Assembly: GCA_943704525.1 (NCBI GenBank)
Contig: CALSCQ010001945.1
Location: 1 to 22,046 of the forward strand
Reading direction: 5' to 3'
Length of the DNA: 22,046 bases
Source of the DNA: Pigoraptor vietnamica
Lineage: Eukaryota; Opisthokonta; Filasterea
The position numbers and the translations under genes are program-made. Within the stretch, counting starts at the first letter, position 1. Each line of letters begins with the position of its first letter. The notes under the pieces are model-generated. The model was not told the DNA's origin. It did no database searches and saw only the letters and a list, made by a program, of their open reading frames with translations. This document shows, in pieces, positions 6,070-16,400 of the stretch.

Positions 6070-8756
6070 ATGGCGGACAGTCAATCCAACGGCAAGGTTG
6101 GGCTTGAGAACGGCAGCCATGACGCGCTCAGCGAAATACCCGCGAGCCTGGCGCCCGCGTCCGAAGCACCGACGGGCGAAGTCGCGCTCGTGTTCACGGA
6201 CATTCAGGGCAGCACGCAGCTGTGGGACACGGTGCCGGAGACGATGAAGCAGTCGATCATTATGCACAACAACATGATGCGGCGCCTCCTCAAAAAGTAC
6301 CACGGCTACGAGGTCAAGACGGAAGGCGACGCGTTCATGGTCGCGTTCCAGGACGCCGTCAACGCGCTCAAGTGGTGCCTGGAGGCGCAGCTCGAGCTGA
6401 TGCACACCAAGTGGCCCAAGGAGCTGCTGGACGTCGAGGCCGGTAAGGAAGAGGTGGCGGAGGACGGGGTGGCGCTGTTCCGCGGCCTTCGCGTGCGAAT
6501 GGGCATCCACAAGGGCTCGCCGCACTGCGAGCCGGACCCGACGCACGGGCGCATGGACTATTTTGGTCCCGTGGTGAATCGCGCGGCGCGCGTAGCGGGC
6601 ATTGCGGAGGGCGGGCAGATTATCGTGTCGCGAAGCGTGATGGAAGAAGTCACGAACAGGTGGGACGAGCTCCAAGAGTTCGACCCCGTGCAGGCGGAGC
6701 TTGGCTCGTTCAAGCTCAAGGGCCTCGGCGACGCCGAGTTTCTCACTCAGGTTTGTGTGCATGCGTGCGTGCGTGGTGCGTGCTGTGTCTCTGTCTGTGC
6801 GTGCGTGCTTGTAGATGGCTACGCCGCCGGATTATCTCATCCAATCGATTCTACTCTCTTGCTGCGCACAGATTTTGCCGCGAGAGCTGCCACGGCAATT
6901 TGGCACGCACGACACGTCGGACCCCTGGTTCTCGTTCACCAGCGGCCGCGACATCAACAAGTCGTCCAAGGCCGAGTCCACGCGGCGAACAAGCAGCCAG
7001 GCGACCGCCCCGCGTGCCCTCCCATTGCCAAAGGTACGCCCTCTTCCGTGTGTGTGTGTGCGAGGGCGTGCGTGTGTTGTTTGTGCATGCGTGTGTGTAG
7101 TGTTGCGATGAGTTGCTGTGACTGTACTCGCACCTTCCTTTGCGTTGTGCTCATCCTTCCCCGTCGCACCTGCAGCCGGAGGAGAACAACATTGCGTGGC
7201 TGGTGCCCTCGGCGGAGATCCGGTTGGGCGTGAAGCTCGGCTCTGGTGCGAGCGGTGAAATGTACAAGGCCGACTGGAAGGGCATGAAGGTCGCCGTCAA
7301 GAAGCTCTTCCGACAGAAGATGGACGACACGGCGCTCGAGGACTGGAAGACGGAGCTCAGTATCCTCAGGTGCGTCGACGACGTGGTCGCAGTGCGATCG
7401 ATCTCATGTCTCTGTTTTGGGTGTGCGTTGTTTGAGAGTTGTTCAGTGTCTCGTGTGTCGGCATGTGTCTCTAACCCCCACTCTTCGCTTGTGTGGTGCA
7501 GCCAAATCCGGCACCCGAACTGCATCCTCTTTATGGGCGCCATCCTCGAACCAGGCAAGATGTGGATCATCAGCGAGTACATGCCCAAGGGATCGCTCCA
7601 CGACGTGCTCCACGACACATCGCAGTCGCTCTCCTGGCCGCAGCGCATCAACATGTCCAAGGACGTCGCGCGCGCGATGCTCTACCTCCACACGTACAAG
7701 CCCCCCATCATCCACCGAGACCTGAAGAGCCACAACATGCTGGTGCGTGTCGGGGAGCTTTTCTGTCCGTACATTCTTTGCTCCGGGTACCTGCTTTCTC
7801 GCTCTATTCGCCCGCGCACGCACGTATGTCTAATGTGCTTCCCTCTCTCTCTCTCTTGTGATTTGCAGGTCGACAACAACTTTGTCGTGAAAGTGGGAGA
7901 CTTCGGCTTTGCGCGAATCCTCGCGTCCTCTTCGGTCATGACGCAGTGCGGCACGATGTGCTGGACGGCGCCCGAGATTCTTCGCGGCAAGAAGTACGAT
8001 GAGAAGGTTGACCTCTATTCGTACGGCATTGTGCTCTGGGAAATTGGCACGCGCCAAGACCCGCACGAGGGCGTCAACGCGCTCAAGCTCGCGATGAAGG
8101 TCTTGCAGGGTGGGTGTCCCTTCCCCTGTCTCCCTTCAACACATTATTGCCGCACACTCGCTTTCCCTGTGTTCTCGAGTGTCTGGACCACCCGTCGCGC
8201 CCTTTGTGTTATGTGCGTTTCCCTGGCTGACGGTGTGTTGCTGTTTTGGTGCTTCGCAGGTGAGCGACCGCCCATTCCCAAGTACTTCCCTGACTTTTAC
8301 ACGGAGCTCATGACCGCGTGCTGGGCGGACGACCCCGCGGCACGACCCGACTTTGGCGAGGTGCGTCGTCTCCACATCTCGATTCATATGCTTCCTTCTC
8401 TCTCCCTTCTTTCTCTTGTCTCCGTCTGTCGCCCTTTTCGCGTGTGCTGAATGGGTTCGACGCGGCGCAGGTTCTCGACAAGCTCGACAGCATCAGCGTG
8501 CAGCAGCTCAATTCGATCTCGAGGGCATCCATTTCGATCAAGAGCATTACGTCAAAGAAGAAGACGGTGCGTGTTTCCGCGTGTGTGTGCACTTGTGAGA
8601 GCGCGTTTGTGTCGACGAGGGTTGTGCTCGTCCATGCGCGCTCTGTGTGGTCGCACACGCGGCATCCAACTCACTCTCTGCATCCCATTGCCCTCGCAGG
8701 CGGACCCCTCGGCGTCAGAAAAGAACCAGCAGTCGTCAGCGTGCGCGATTCTCTGA
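6070..8756 (+). CDS. Class III adenylyl cyclase fused to a TKL-type protein kinase, with C-terminal CaaX box
   Basis: Eight exons (6070-6750, 6872-7033, 7176-7369, 7502-7742, 7869-8109, 8260-8360, 8471-8566, 8700-8756) join in frame to 590 residues. Residues ~36-225 are a class III cyclase domain: FTDIQGST with metal Asp44, KTEGD with Lys83 and Asp87, and DYFGPVVNRAAR with Asp163, Asn170 and Arg174. Both metal Asps, the ATP-selecting Lys/Asp pair and the transition-state Asn/Arg are all present, so an active cAMP-making homodimer is predicted. Residues ~296-550 are a complete kinase: GSGASG loop, Lys323 (VAVKK), Glu341, HRDLKSHN (Asp419), DFGFAR (Asp437), WTAPEIL. The HRDLKSHN motif suggests Ser/Thr specificity. 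The last exon encodes a Ser-rich tail ending CAIL. ATG 6070 is in good context (GAAGATGG). Cyclase-TKL kinase fusions are known in some protists; the anchor is the unusual part. No transmembrane segment is seen. Confidence 0.9.
8742..8753 (+). other. CaaX prenylation motif (CAIL)
   Basis: The last four codons before TGA read Cys-Ala-Ile-Leu. Cys-aliphatic-aliphatic-Leu is the classic substrate of geranylgeranyltransferase I. A short basic stretch (SKKK, ending at residue 571) lies ~16 residues upstream, similar to the hypervariable tails of Ras/Rho GTPases. Exon 8 alone encodes the tail, so splicing could include or omit the anchor. Prenylation is predicted, not shown. Confidence 0.6.
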
Positions 8757-9320
8757 ACGCCGCCAATCCCTGCGTTGATCGCGCCTCGCGTCCGCTGCCA
8801 TTGCGCCCTGCCGCTCGCTCGTCTCTTATCGTGTGCCTTTTGCCGCTCGCGCGTACCGCTTCCGTCGTCGCCATTCACCCGCTGCGTTCACACTACTGTT
8901 CCCCTGCGAGTCGCTTGACCGCTATGTATTTCTATCCCGTGTGGTCATGCCCTCCTCCGAGCGCGCTACAATGTCTCCCGCTCGCGGGACATGCGGTCTG
9001 ACCCACGTCTTCACTCCCGCGTTAAGTCCCCTCTCCCTCTGTTTCGCCCTCCACACGCATTTCGCTCGTGCGTTGCGTGCGCGCTTCACTGTGCGTGCTT
9101 GTGCTTCCGTCGCCGCGCGGCGTGCGACCGAGAACAGCGCGCTTTTTCTCACGGGGCCGCGAACCGCCGTGTTCGCCCTCCGGTGTTGCGCTTACAGTAG
9201 TGCAACCATCTTTCTCGTTTCTCTTCGCGTGCGTGCTCGCGTGCCGCCCCTCTCGTTGAGGGCTTTCTGCGCTACTGGAATATAATCCCTTCTTGACAAG
9301 CATGGTACGACACTTGAGTT
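8757..9320. other. Tail-to-tail intergenic region, cyclase-kinase to dehydrogenase
   Basis: These 564 bases lie between two convergent stop codons. The sequence is pyrimidine- and GC-rich on the plus strand with an AT patch at about 9279-9289 (GGAATATAATC). I find no coding sequence, RNA gene or repeat here. It should contain both 3' UTRs. Confidence 0.55.
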
Positions 9321-10529
9321 TTATGTGGCGTGCATGTTGCCGTGGAGCTCCACGCCCACGGCGGATTCGAACAGCCGCACTAGCTCTGTTTCATCGGCTT
9401 CCTGGGGCATCACTTCTGCGCCGGCTGAGATGGTCGCAGCCGCAGACGGAATGACACGTGCGAGCTCCCCTACGCCGTCCGATACAATCTTCGCGCCAAT
9501 GCGCGCATCCTTTGCCCACAAGCGAAGGGACCCACGCCCACCGTACGCAAAGCGGCGCGTGAGCACCTCGGACGGAAAGCGCCTCTCCGTCATGAGGGAG
9601 CGTCCCGACGAGCCGTTGATCGCCTCGAGCGCGGCTGACGGCGAGACACCTGCGCGCGCAAGTGCGGCGAGACCTTCCGATGCCACGACAAAGTGGGCGA
9701 CGGCCATGGCGTTGTTGACGGCTTTCAGCGTGTGGCCGGCCCCAATGGCCCCCGCATGCACGACGCGCGCGCAGTAGGCGTTGAGTGCGAACCGCACATC
9801 CTCCAGCACCACTGCTTCGCCTCCAACCATTGTGGTAAGGGAGCCCGCTGCCGCGCCCTGCGGCCCCTGGAAACATTGAACGGCGCGATGAAAATGCACA
9901 CGCGGAATTAGCACATCGAAGTCTGGTGCAACGGCAGTGTGTGTCTGGAAGTGTGTTACACTACAACGACAGCATGCTTGCTTGCGTTGACTCACCCCAG
10001 ACACTGGCGCATCCAGAAATGCGACGCCAACTTCCGCGAGGGAGGCAGCAATGGAACGCGTGTGCTCCGGATCCCCAGTCGTGATATCAATCCACACTGC
10101 ATGTATTGGGTAAATGTCAACGACGATGGTAACAACAAACCCAATGCTCTGGAGTACACTTTCATGGACACGGCGAAGAGGGAATTCGCACAGAGCTCGC
10201 ACACCTGTCCCGCGTTGCAGCGACGGGCGCAGCGCCTCCGCGATCTCCGCCACTTGCGTCGATGTAGGCAAACATGTGAAGACAAACTGCTTAACTCCAT
10301 CCGATCCCTCCTCGTCGCTTGGAGTCAAAACAACTTCTGAGAGGGATGCAACGGCGACCGTCCCGTGTGCAGCTGCGTGTGCCTCGCCCTTCGCAGCCGT
10401 GCGCGCCCACACGCGCACTTCGGCAAACGCGCCTGATGCAACGAGGCGCGCGGCAATGGGACCCCCCATGGAGCCAAGGCCCACAAACGCCGCCAGAGAG
10501 CGCGAGCTGGGTCGTTCTGGCGGGGCCAT
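9321..10529 (-). CDS. 3-hydroxyisobutyrate dehydrogenase-like beta-hydroxyacid dehydrogenase
   Basis: Three minus-strand exons, 10529-10205, 10096-9996 and 9866-9321, join in frame to 323 residues, the usual length for this family. Near the N-terminus, FVGLGSMGGPIAARL is the Rossmann NAD(P)-binding motif. GTVWIDITTGDP and DAPVSGGPQGAAAGSLTTMVGG are the substrate-binding region. GHTLKAVNNAM carries the catalytic Lys (residue 190) and Asn, and KDARIGAKI is the C-terminal family motif. Members oxidise or reduce small beta-hydroxyacids (3-hydroxyisobutyrate in valine breakdown, tartronate semialdehyde, glyoxylate). The exact substrate cannot be read from the sequence. Both introns are also open in the reading frame (an unspliced frame would be 402 residues). 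The family motifs are only continuous after splicing, which decides the model. ATG 10529 (CCATGG context) leaves only ~13 residues before the fold, so a mitochondrial presequence is doubtful. Confidence 0.92.
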   Translation of the reverse strand: MAPPERPSSRSLAAFVGLGSMGGPIAARLVASGAFAEVRVWARTAAKGEAHAAAHGTVAVASLSEVVLTPSDEEGSDGVKQFVFTCLPTSTQVAEIAEALRPSLQRGTGVRALCEFPLRRVHESVLQSIGFVVTIVVDIYPIHAVWIDITTGDPEHTRSIAASLAEVGVAFLDAPVSGVSQRKQACCRCSVTHFQTHTAVAPDFDVLIPRVHFHRAVQCFQGPQGAAAGSLTTMVGGEAVVLEDVRFALNAYCARVVHAGAIGAGHTLKAVNNAMAVAHFVVASEGLAALARAGVSPSAALEAINGSSGRSLMTERRFPSEVLTRRFAYGGRGSLRLWAKDARIGAKIVSDGVGELARVIPSAAATISAGAEVMPQEADETELVRLFESAVGVELHGNMHAT

Positions 10530-10881
10530 GGCAGGAGAGACGCTGACCGTAAGAGTACGTTATCCTAAGTGGTCAAGAGCTCTACGGTCAGTTGAACAGC
10601 TGCACCTCGACACCCATGTCCGGAGAGTGTCCGGACTCCCAGAGCCACCCCGGATGTTGCGGGAATGCATCAGCCGAACCCGGCAAGTGGAACACCTTTC
10701 AAACTCAGAGTGGCTTCTCTCAGTAGCGGCGAATCACATGCTCACTTTTGTGTCCCACGCACTCTGCTGTGGAGAGCACTTCGAAGTTTTGATCCTTGCG
10801 CTTCTCGTTTTCTTTTGGTTCTGTTTGCGGCGTCACGACCGTAAGGCGACTGATTGGGGGGGTTGGGTTGGCGAAGCGACA
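10530..10881. promoter_or_regulatory. Divergent promoter region, dehydrogenase / meckelin
   Basis: These 352 bases separate two genes pointing apart, so they should serve both. A short direct repeat TGTCCGGA occurs near 10618-10625, with GTGTCCGGAC following at about 10627-10636. A G7 run lies at about 10856-10862, just before the meckelin start. No TATA box, repeat array or RNA gene is evident. Confidence 0.5.
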
Positions 10882-11621
10882 ATGGCGCGGTTTGCCGTTG
10901 CCGTCGCTCTCCGCGCCATCTTCGTTACGATTGCGGTGGTATTCGTGTCACGCACTGCGACCGCCGAAAGTCTCAAGTTTGTGCGGCCGGCCGAGTGTCC
11001 CGCGCTTCAGTTCCTCGACAGAAGCTCCCTCACATGTCGTGCTTGCGGCACGAATCAAATTGTGGACTCGTCAGGTGTGTGTGTGCGTGTGTGGTGTCGT
11101 GGAGATCGCCCGCACGAACGGCTGTAATTGCCATATACTGGTAGCTAGGCGGATGTGCCCATCCGTACCTGCGACGGCTGACGCGAGAGTTCCGTCGCAG
11201 GCCTGACGTGCATGTGTGCGCCCGGATTTCGAGTGACGGCGGACACGGGCAATGGAGATGTAACGTGTGCAGCGTGTGGGACGAATCAGGTGAGTGCCGT
11301 GGTGGCGTGATCGCTCGAAGCTTTGTGTGTGCGCGTGTGTGCGTGTGTCTGGCGTGTAAAACAGAGAAATGTGGAGAGTTCATGGCCACGTTGTTTGGTG
11401 TTGCGCAGGCACGTACGCGCGACGGGCGCCAGTGCCTCCCGTGCGATCCGCTGTTCCCTTTCAGCGCCACCACGAAGCAATGTGTCTGTCCGAGTAATTA
11501 CATCCTCGGTACGAGCTCTTTCCTTGACTTGCGGTAGCAGTGTATATATATCCTGTGTGCGTGTTTGTGTGCTGTGTGTGATGTGCGCGTGTGTCTGATG
11601 TGCGCGTGTGTGTATGTGCGC

Positions 11622-11717
<96 letters not shown>

Positions 11718-11725
11718 ATGTGCGC

Positions 11726-11763
<38 letters not shown>

Positions 11764-13404
11764 TGTGCGTGTGTGTGTGTGTTTGTGTGTGTGGGTGGGT
11801 GGGGGAGGAGGGTTCTCTTAGCTGAGTGTGACGTGCCGCAGTTGAGACGGACTCCGCCGGCGCCTATCTCGCCGCCAAGACATGCGTGAAGTGTGCGCGC
11901 GGCTTTCACGTGGACCCAGCGAATCCCTACGCGTGCATCGCGTGTCCGTCGAGCGAGATGTTCGTGCCCGACGGCAAGACAGAGTGCACTTGCCCGTCGC
12001 CTCTTGTGCTGGTGCGTTGAATGTTTGCCCCGCGTGTCTTCCTCAATGTGTGTGTGTGTGTGTGTGTGTGACGTGTCTGTGTGGGTACGTTGTGTGCATC
12101 GCTGTCTATGGTGTTGCGAGCGACGTGCCTGTTATACACACTCACCGAGCTACCGTCACAGGCGAACGGCAAGTGTCTGGATGCTGCGGAGGTGCAGTCG
12201 CCAGCACTTCCCCCCGCAAGCTCGTACGCAAAGGTCACGTTCCAGGTTCGTTCTCACAGATGCGAATCCCACTTCGTTATTGGCTTCGGGCGTAGTGCAG
12301 ACACCAGTGACCTGAGCGGAGGGGGTTGTGTGCACGTGCTAACGAGTTGCCGGTGCGGCGCCTTAGGATTTTGCGCGGGTGTCCGGATCGACTCTCTCGA
12401 CGCTTCCGACGTCGGTGGACATTGACTCGGCGCTGTTCCGCGAACTCCTGCCCGCCGCCAACAGCCTCTGCAAGGTACTGCGGGAAAGCGCCGTGTTGTC
12501 TCCAGTACTTGACATGGCGGGTTGAAAACGTTGTATTTAGTGTGGGGTTTCAAGGCCACTCGCGCGGGAAAGTGGCGCCCTTACTCCTCCGCCTGTGTGT
12601 GTAGGCCCAGGGAAACGTCACGGCGTGTCAGGTGCTCGGAAATCTCTGCGTGTTGCAGATGTACAGCAAGCAGACGGACGCATGCAACCTCTACAGCACC
12701 CGCGCGGCAGCCGTGCCCGCGTCCGTCAACGGCTACACCGATTGGTGCGTATATCTCGATTGTTCGCTGTGCAAATATTGTGCCTGTTTGTTTGTGCGTC
12801 TAGACGTGGGTGAGCGGCGTGGACGTGTGTGCGTGAGATGCGTACTCGTCGTGAGCCTGCGTCGCGTCCACACTTTCTGGCACCGCTTACGCCCTCTCGT
12901 GCTCAGGCCAAAGGGACTTCCGTGGCTCTACTATAAGGCGGGCGATGCCGCAAACATCGCGTCGTCGACGTACATCAGCACTGTGTTTGAGTTTGGGCGA
13001 TCGGTACGTTGGTATATGCTGTGCTGAAGTGTCTCTCAGCTCCTACGCGTAGCCCCTACGCGCGCCTGCATGCACACAAACACCCACCTCTCATTGGAGA
13101 GGAAAAAACTAGCGGCCCATCTTGACTCTCTCTAATGCTGTTGTTCGCTTCACTCTTCAGGTGCTCAGCAGCGTGAGCTCGCCCACGTCCTATCTCAAGT
13201 TCGTCCTCGCTGGATACACGCTCAACGGCACTTTCCTCGGCTTTGAGATACTCGGCACGCAATTGCAGGTGCGCGCGGGTTGCATGGTCACGTGGGGTTG
13301 CCACAACACCTGTGCAGCGGATTTTATTGGGCGCGGCTGCCCTCGTGTCCAACTCTAATTACCAGCAATTCTGCCGCGAGGGCGTTGTTGGTCAATAATT
13401 GTGT

Positions 13405-13442
<38 letters not shown>

Positions 13443-16400
13443 GCTGTTGTTCTCATCGCTTCGGACAACAACGCAGCTGTGCGACACGAGCGCGCAAGTG
13501 GGGCTTGCGTACCTCGAATTCGGCGTGCCTTACGAACTATCGTGCGCAGTCCCGATCGCTTCCCTGGTGGCGCGCACGTCGCCCGTGTTCTACGACATAT
13601 GTATCCGCCAATTGCTTTTAGATTCGCAACTTTGCAAGTGTCATATGCGTGCGTGCATGCGTGCGATGGTGCTCAACTCTTAGCCCAGGATTGAGGCGGA
13701 AGGCAGAATATGTGACAATTCGAATTGGCCCTTGACCTCACTTTGTCTCGTGTTTCGGCAGACTTCGACGACGGGACGACCCTCGTGCCCGTCCCCGTGC
13801 AAGTCAGCAACTACCGCGACGCCTCGGGCAACGCCGTCAACTTGGAGGGCAACCCCCAGCTCACCCGCAGGTGCGCACTCGCAATGTTTTCCCTCTTTTT
13901 TTTCTTCTTCTTCTTCTTTTGTTGTCTCTACCGAGGCGTCTGTCGCGTATGTACGACTGTTTCATTATAACTGCGCTCTGTCGAGGTCAAACGTGCGACT
14001 GCTGTGGTCAAGCGTGCGTCTGCCGTGGGTCTCACATGCGTCTGTGCGCGCACTCCAGGATGTTCCTCGTCGATACGGCCTCCGGCATTCCCCCGGGTGA
14101 CGCGGCGAACCAGCAGCGCGTCGTGCGATACGCCTCCGGAATTGCGTTCGAGTGGGTGAAGCGCCGTCGGTGTTGCCACCGTTTGTGCATTTCCACGCGC
14201 GCACGTGTCTGTGCGCGTGCTTGTACCGTGGCGTAATTCGCTTGTGCGTCCTGCCGTTATTCACCGCACTTGCCACTGCGTAGGCTGATGCTCAAAGACA
14301 GCGGCGATGGTCGCATTTACGTTCCCGTCGTATACGTGACCTACTCTTCGGCCATCGTCGGCGCCGGTGGCGTTGTGGAGGTGCGTGTGCGCCAGAGTGC
14401 CGTTGTTAATTGGAGATGTCTGACAATAGGAAGCCGAGATTTCGCACAGCGCCTCTCTGTCGTGACTATGCAAGATGGCCTGAGGCGCCTCTCCCAGTCT
14501 CTAAGTTCAGCCCGTTCCCTTATACTCAGGCTGCGTTCGTGGTTGATTACAACATGTCGATGACGAGCACGTGGCGCGGCCTCGCGATTGCGCTGGCCAT
14601 CTTCTCTGCCATCGCATTCCTCACGGCGTGCTTCAAGCTCAGCGCGTGGCGCAGGCGCATGCGCTCGTATTCGCTCGACTTTTCGGTGGGTTTTCATTCA
14701 TCGCGAGTGCAGGACAGCTTGCGTTGCGGCGTTTGCATGCACGTGTATTCTCTCCCTCTCCTATGGGGAGGTGGATTAGTGTTGTGTACTTGTGTGTGCG
14801 TCTGCGCCTGTTGGTCTAAACCCCACCCTACCTCCCACTTTTCCCAGATGATGTGGAACTTCTTCCTCATCGCGTGCCAGGAGTTCAGCAACTGGTACTT
14901 TTTGCTGACCTTCGGCTGCTGCCTCTACTACCTCGTGTTCTTCAAGGGTCAGACGACGGTCAAGACGCTCCTTCCCTCGGACGCGCAGATGCAGACGTTC
15001 CGCATTTTCATCGGCATCACATTTGCGATGAAGGTGTGTTTTGGTGTTTGGTGTTTGAGGCTTTTTTGATGTGCGCTTGTTGTTTGTTTCTTGGTGTTTG
15101 TGGTTCCTTTGATGTGCGCTTGTTGTTTGTTGTTTGGTGTTGTGGTTTCTTGCGGCGACCGGGGAAGGCGGAGAGTGCTCTGTATTGCGTGTCGGCGTAT
15201 AGGCAGCTGTCGTTTTGGTTATCAGATGTGCGCGTGCGTCGTGCGTTACAAGGGGGGGAGCAATTGAAAAGCGCAAGACTGTTCGTGTTATCTCATTCCC
15301 TCTCGTCACGCAGGCTGTGCAAGTGTGGGGCCTCGTGCGCCGCCAGGTCAGCTCGGACATCTTCTTCATCGACTGGGAGAAGAGCAAGGTGCGTGCTCGT
15401 GTTTGTCGCAATTGCAGCGGTGGGCCTTTTCTCTCCATGTGTACATTATTTGAATGCGACCATTTTATTCTTTCCTCTCCGGTGCATCGGTGCGTCTATG
15501 CGCTCTCACATGTGCCACTTTGCGCAGGGAATGGTGGTGTCGGCTGCGAGCGTGCTCCAAAACGACGCAACCGCTCGCCCTGCTCCTGTAAGCATTTGGC
15601 GCACGTACTTTGTGGCCAACGAGTGGAACGAAATTCAGGTGCGTGGTGGCGAAGGGATCACGTGTGATTCTGTTGTCGACGTCATCGCATAAGTCCATGT
15701 CTCGTTGCTTTGACGTCTCTCTTCCACTCACTCACTCACACGCACACACACACACACATGCTCCTGCGACCCCCTTCCCCTTTGTTCGCAGACGGTGCGC
15801 AAGACGAGCATGAACTTCCAGCTCTTCATGCTTGCCTTCATCCTCGTGGCCGTGGACGTGCAATACCTCGCGACGGAGGTGCCCAGCTCCTCACTCGACA
15901 AGGCCCCCATCAACCCCGTCCTCCGCTTCGCCGTCGCAACGTCCATTTGGCTGGGCCTCGCTCTCGTTCAGGTGCGTGTCTTGGCTTGGACGCATGTTGT
16001 TGTTGCCACTTGCGCAAGCTGCGTCACACGCTAGCATTGTCAGTCTGTCTCGTGTGTCTCGGCCTGGACGCGTGGTTGTCGCCACGGTGCTACAGTGCAA
16101 GCTTCATCCAACCATCAAACGCCGGCGTCGTCACTCGAGCCACACGGAGCCATCATAGTCGCGCTCAGTTGCTCGTGGCCCCTCGAGAAAATTTCAACGA
16201 CTGACTTTGTTTGTCGGCGCCGCAGCTGCTTTACAACTACTTTATCTACGAGCGCTTCGTGGAGGACAAGATCGGGCAGTTCAGCGACCTCTGCTCCGTC
16301 TCGAACGTCTCCGTGTTTGTGATGGAGGAACCCTACTTTGGGCACTATCTGCATGGCCGCTCGGTGCACGGGTACGCCGACACGGACATGTGGGAGATGA

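Noticed and set aside
5920-6762. 280-codon open frame on the minus strand over the cyclase exon
   Set aside because: It is antisense to a strongly supported cyclase domain; GC-rich coding DNA often leaves the opposite strand open. No domain is recognisable in it.
9321-10529. A single 402-residue intronless dehydrogenase
   Set aside because: The two in-frame insertions begin with GTGTGC/GTGAGT and end in CAG, and removing them restores the family motifs GTVWIDITTGDP and DAPVSGGPQG.
10114-10881. Upstream extension of the meckelin frame
   Set aside because: The frame stays open far upstream, but ATG 10882 has the best context and begins a clean signal peptide followed by the Cys-rich domain. 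The upstream part overlaps the dehydrogenase gene.
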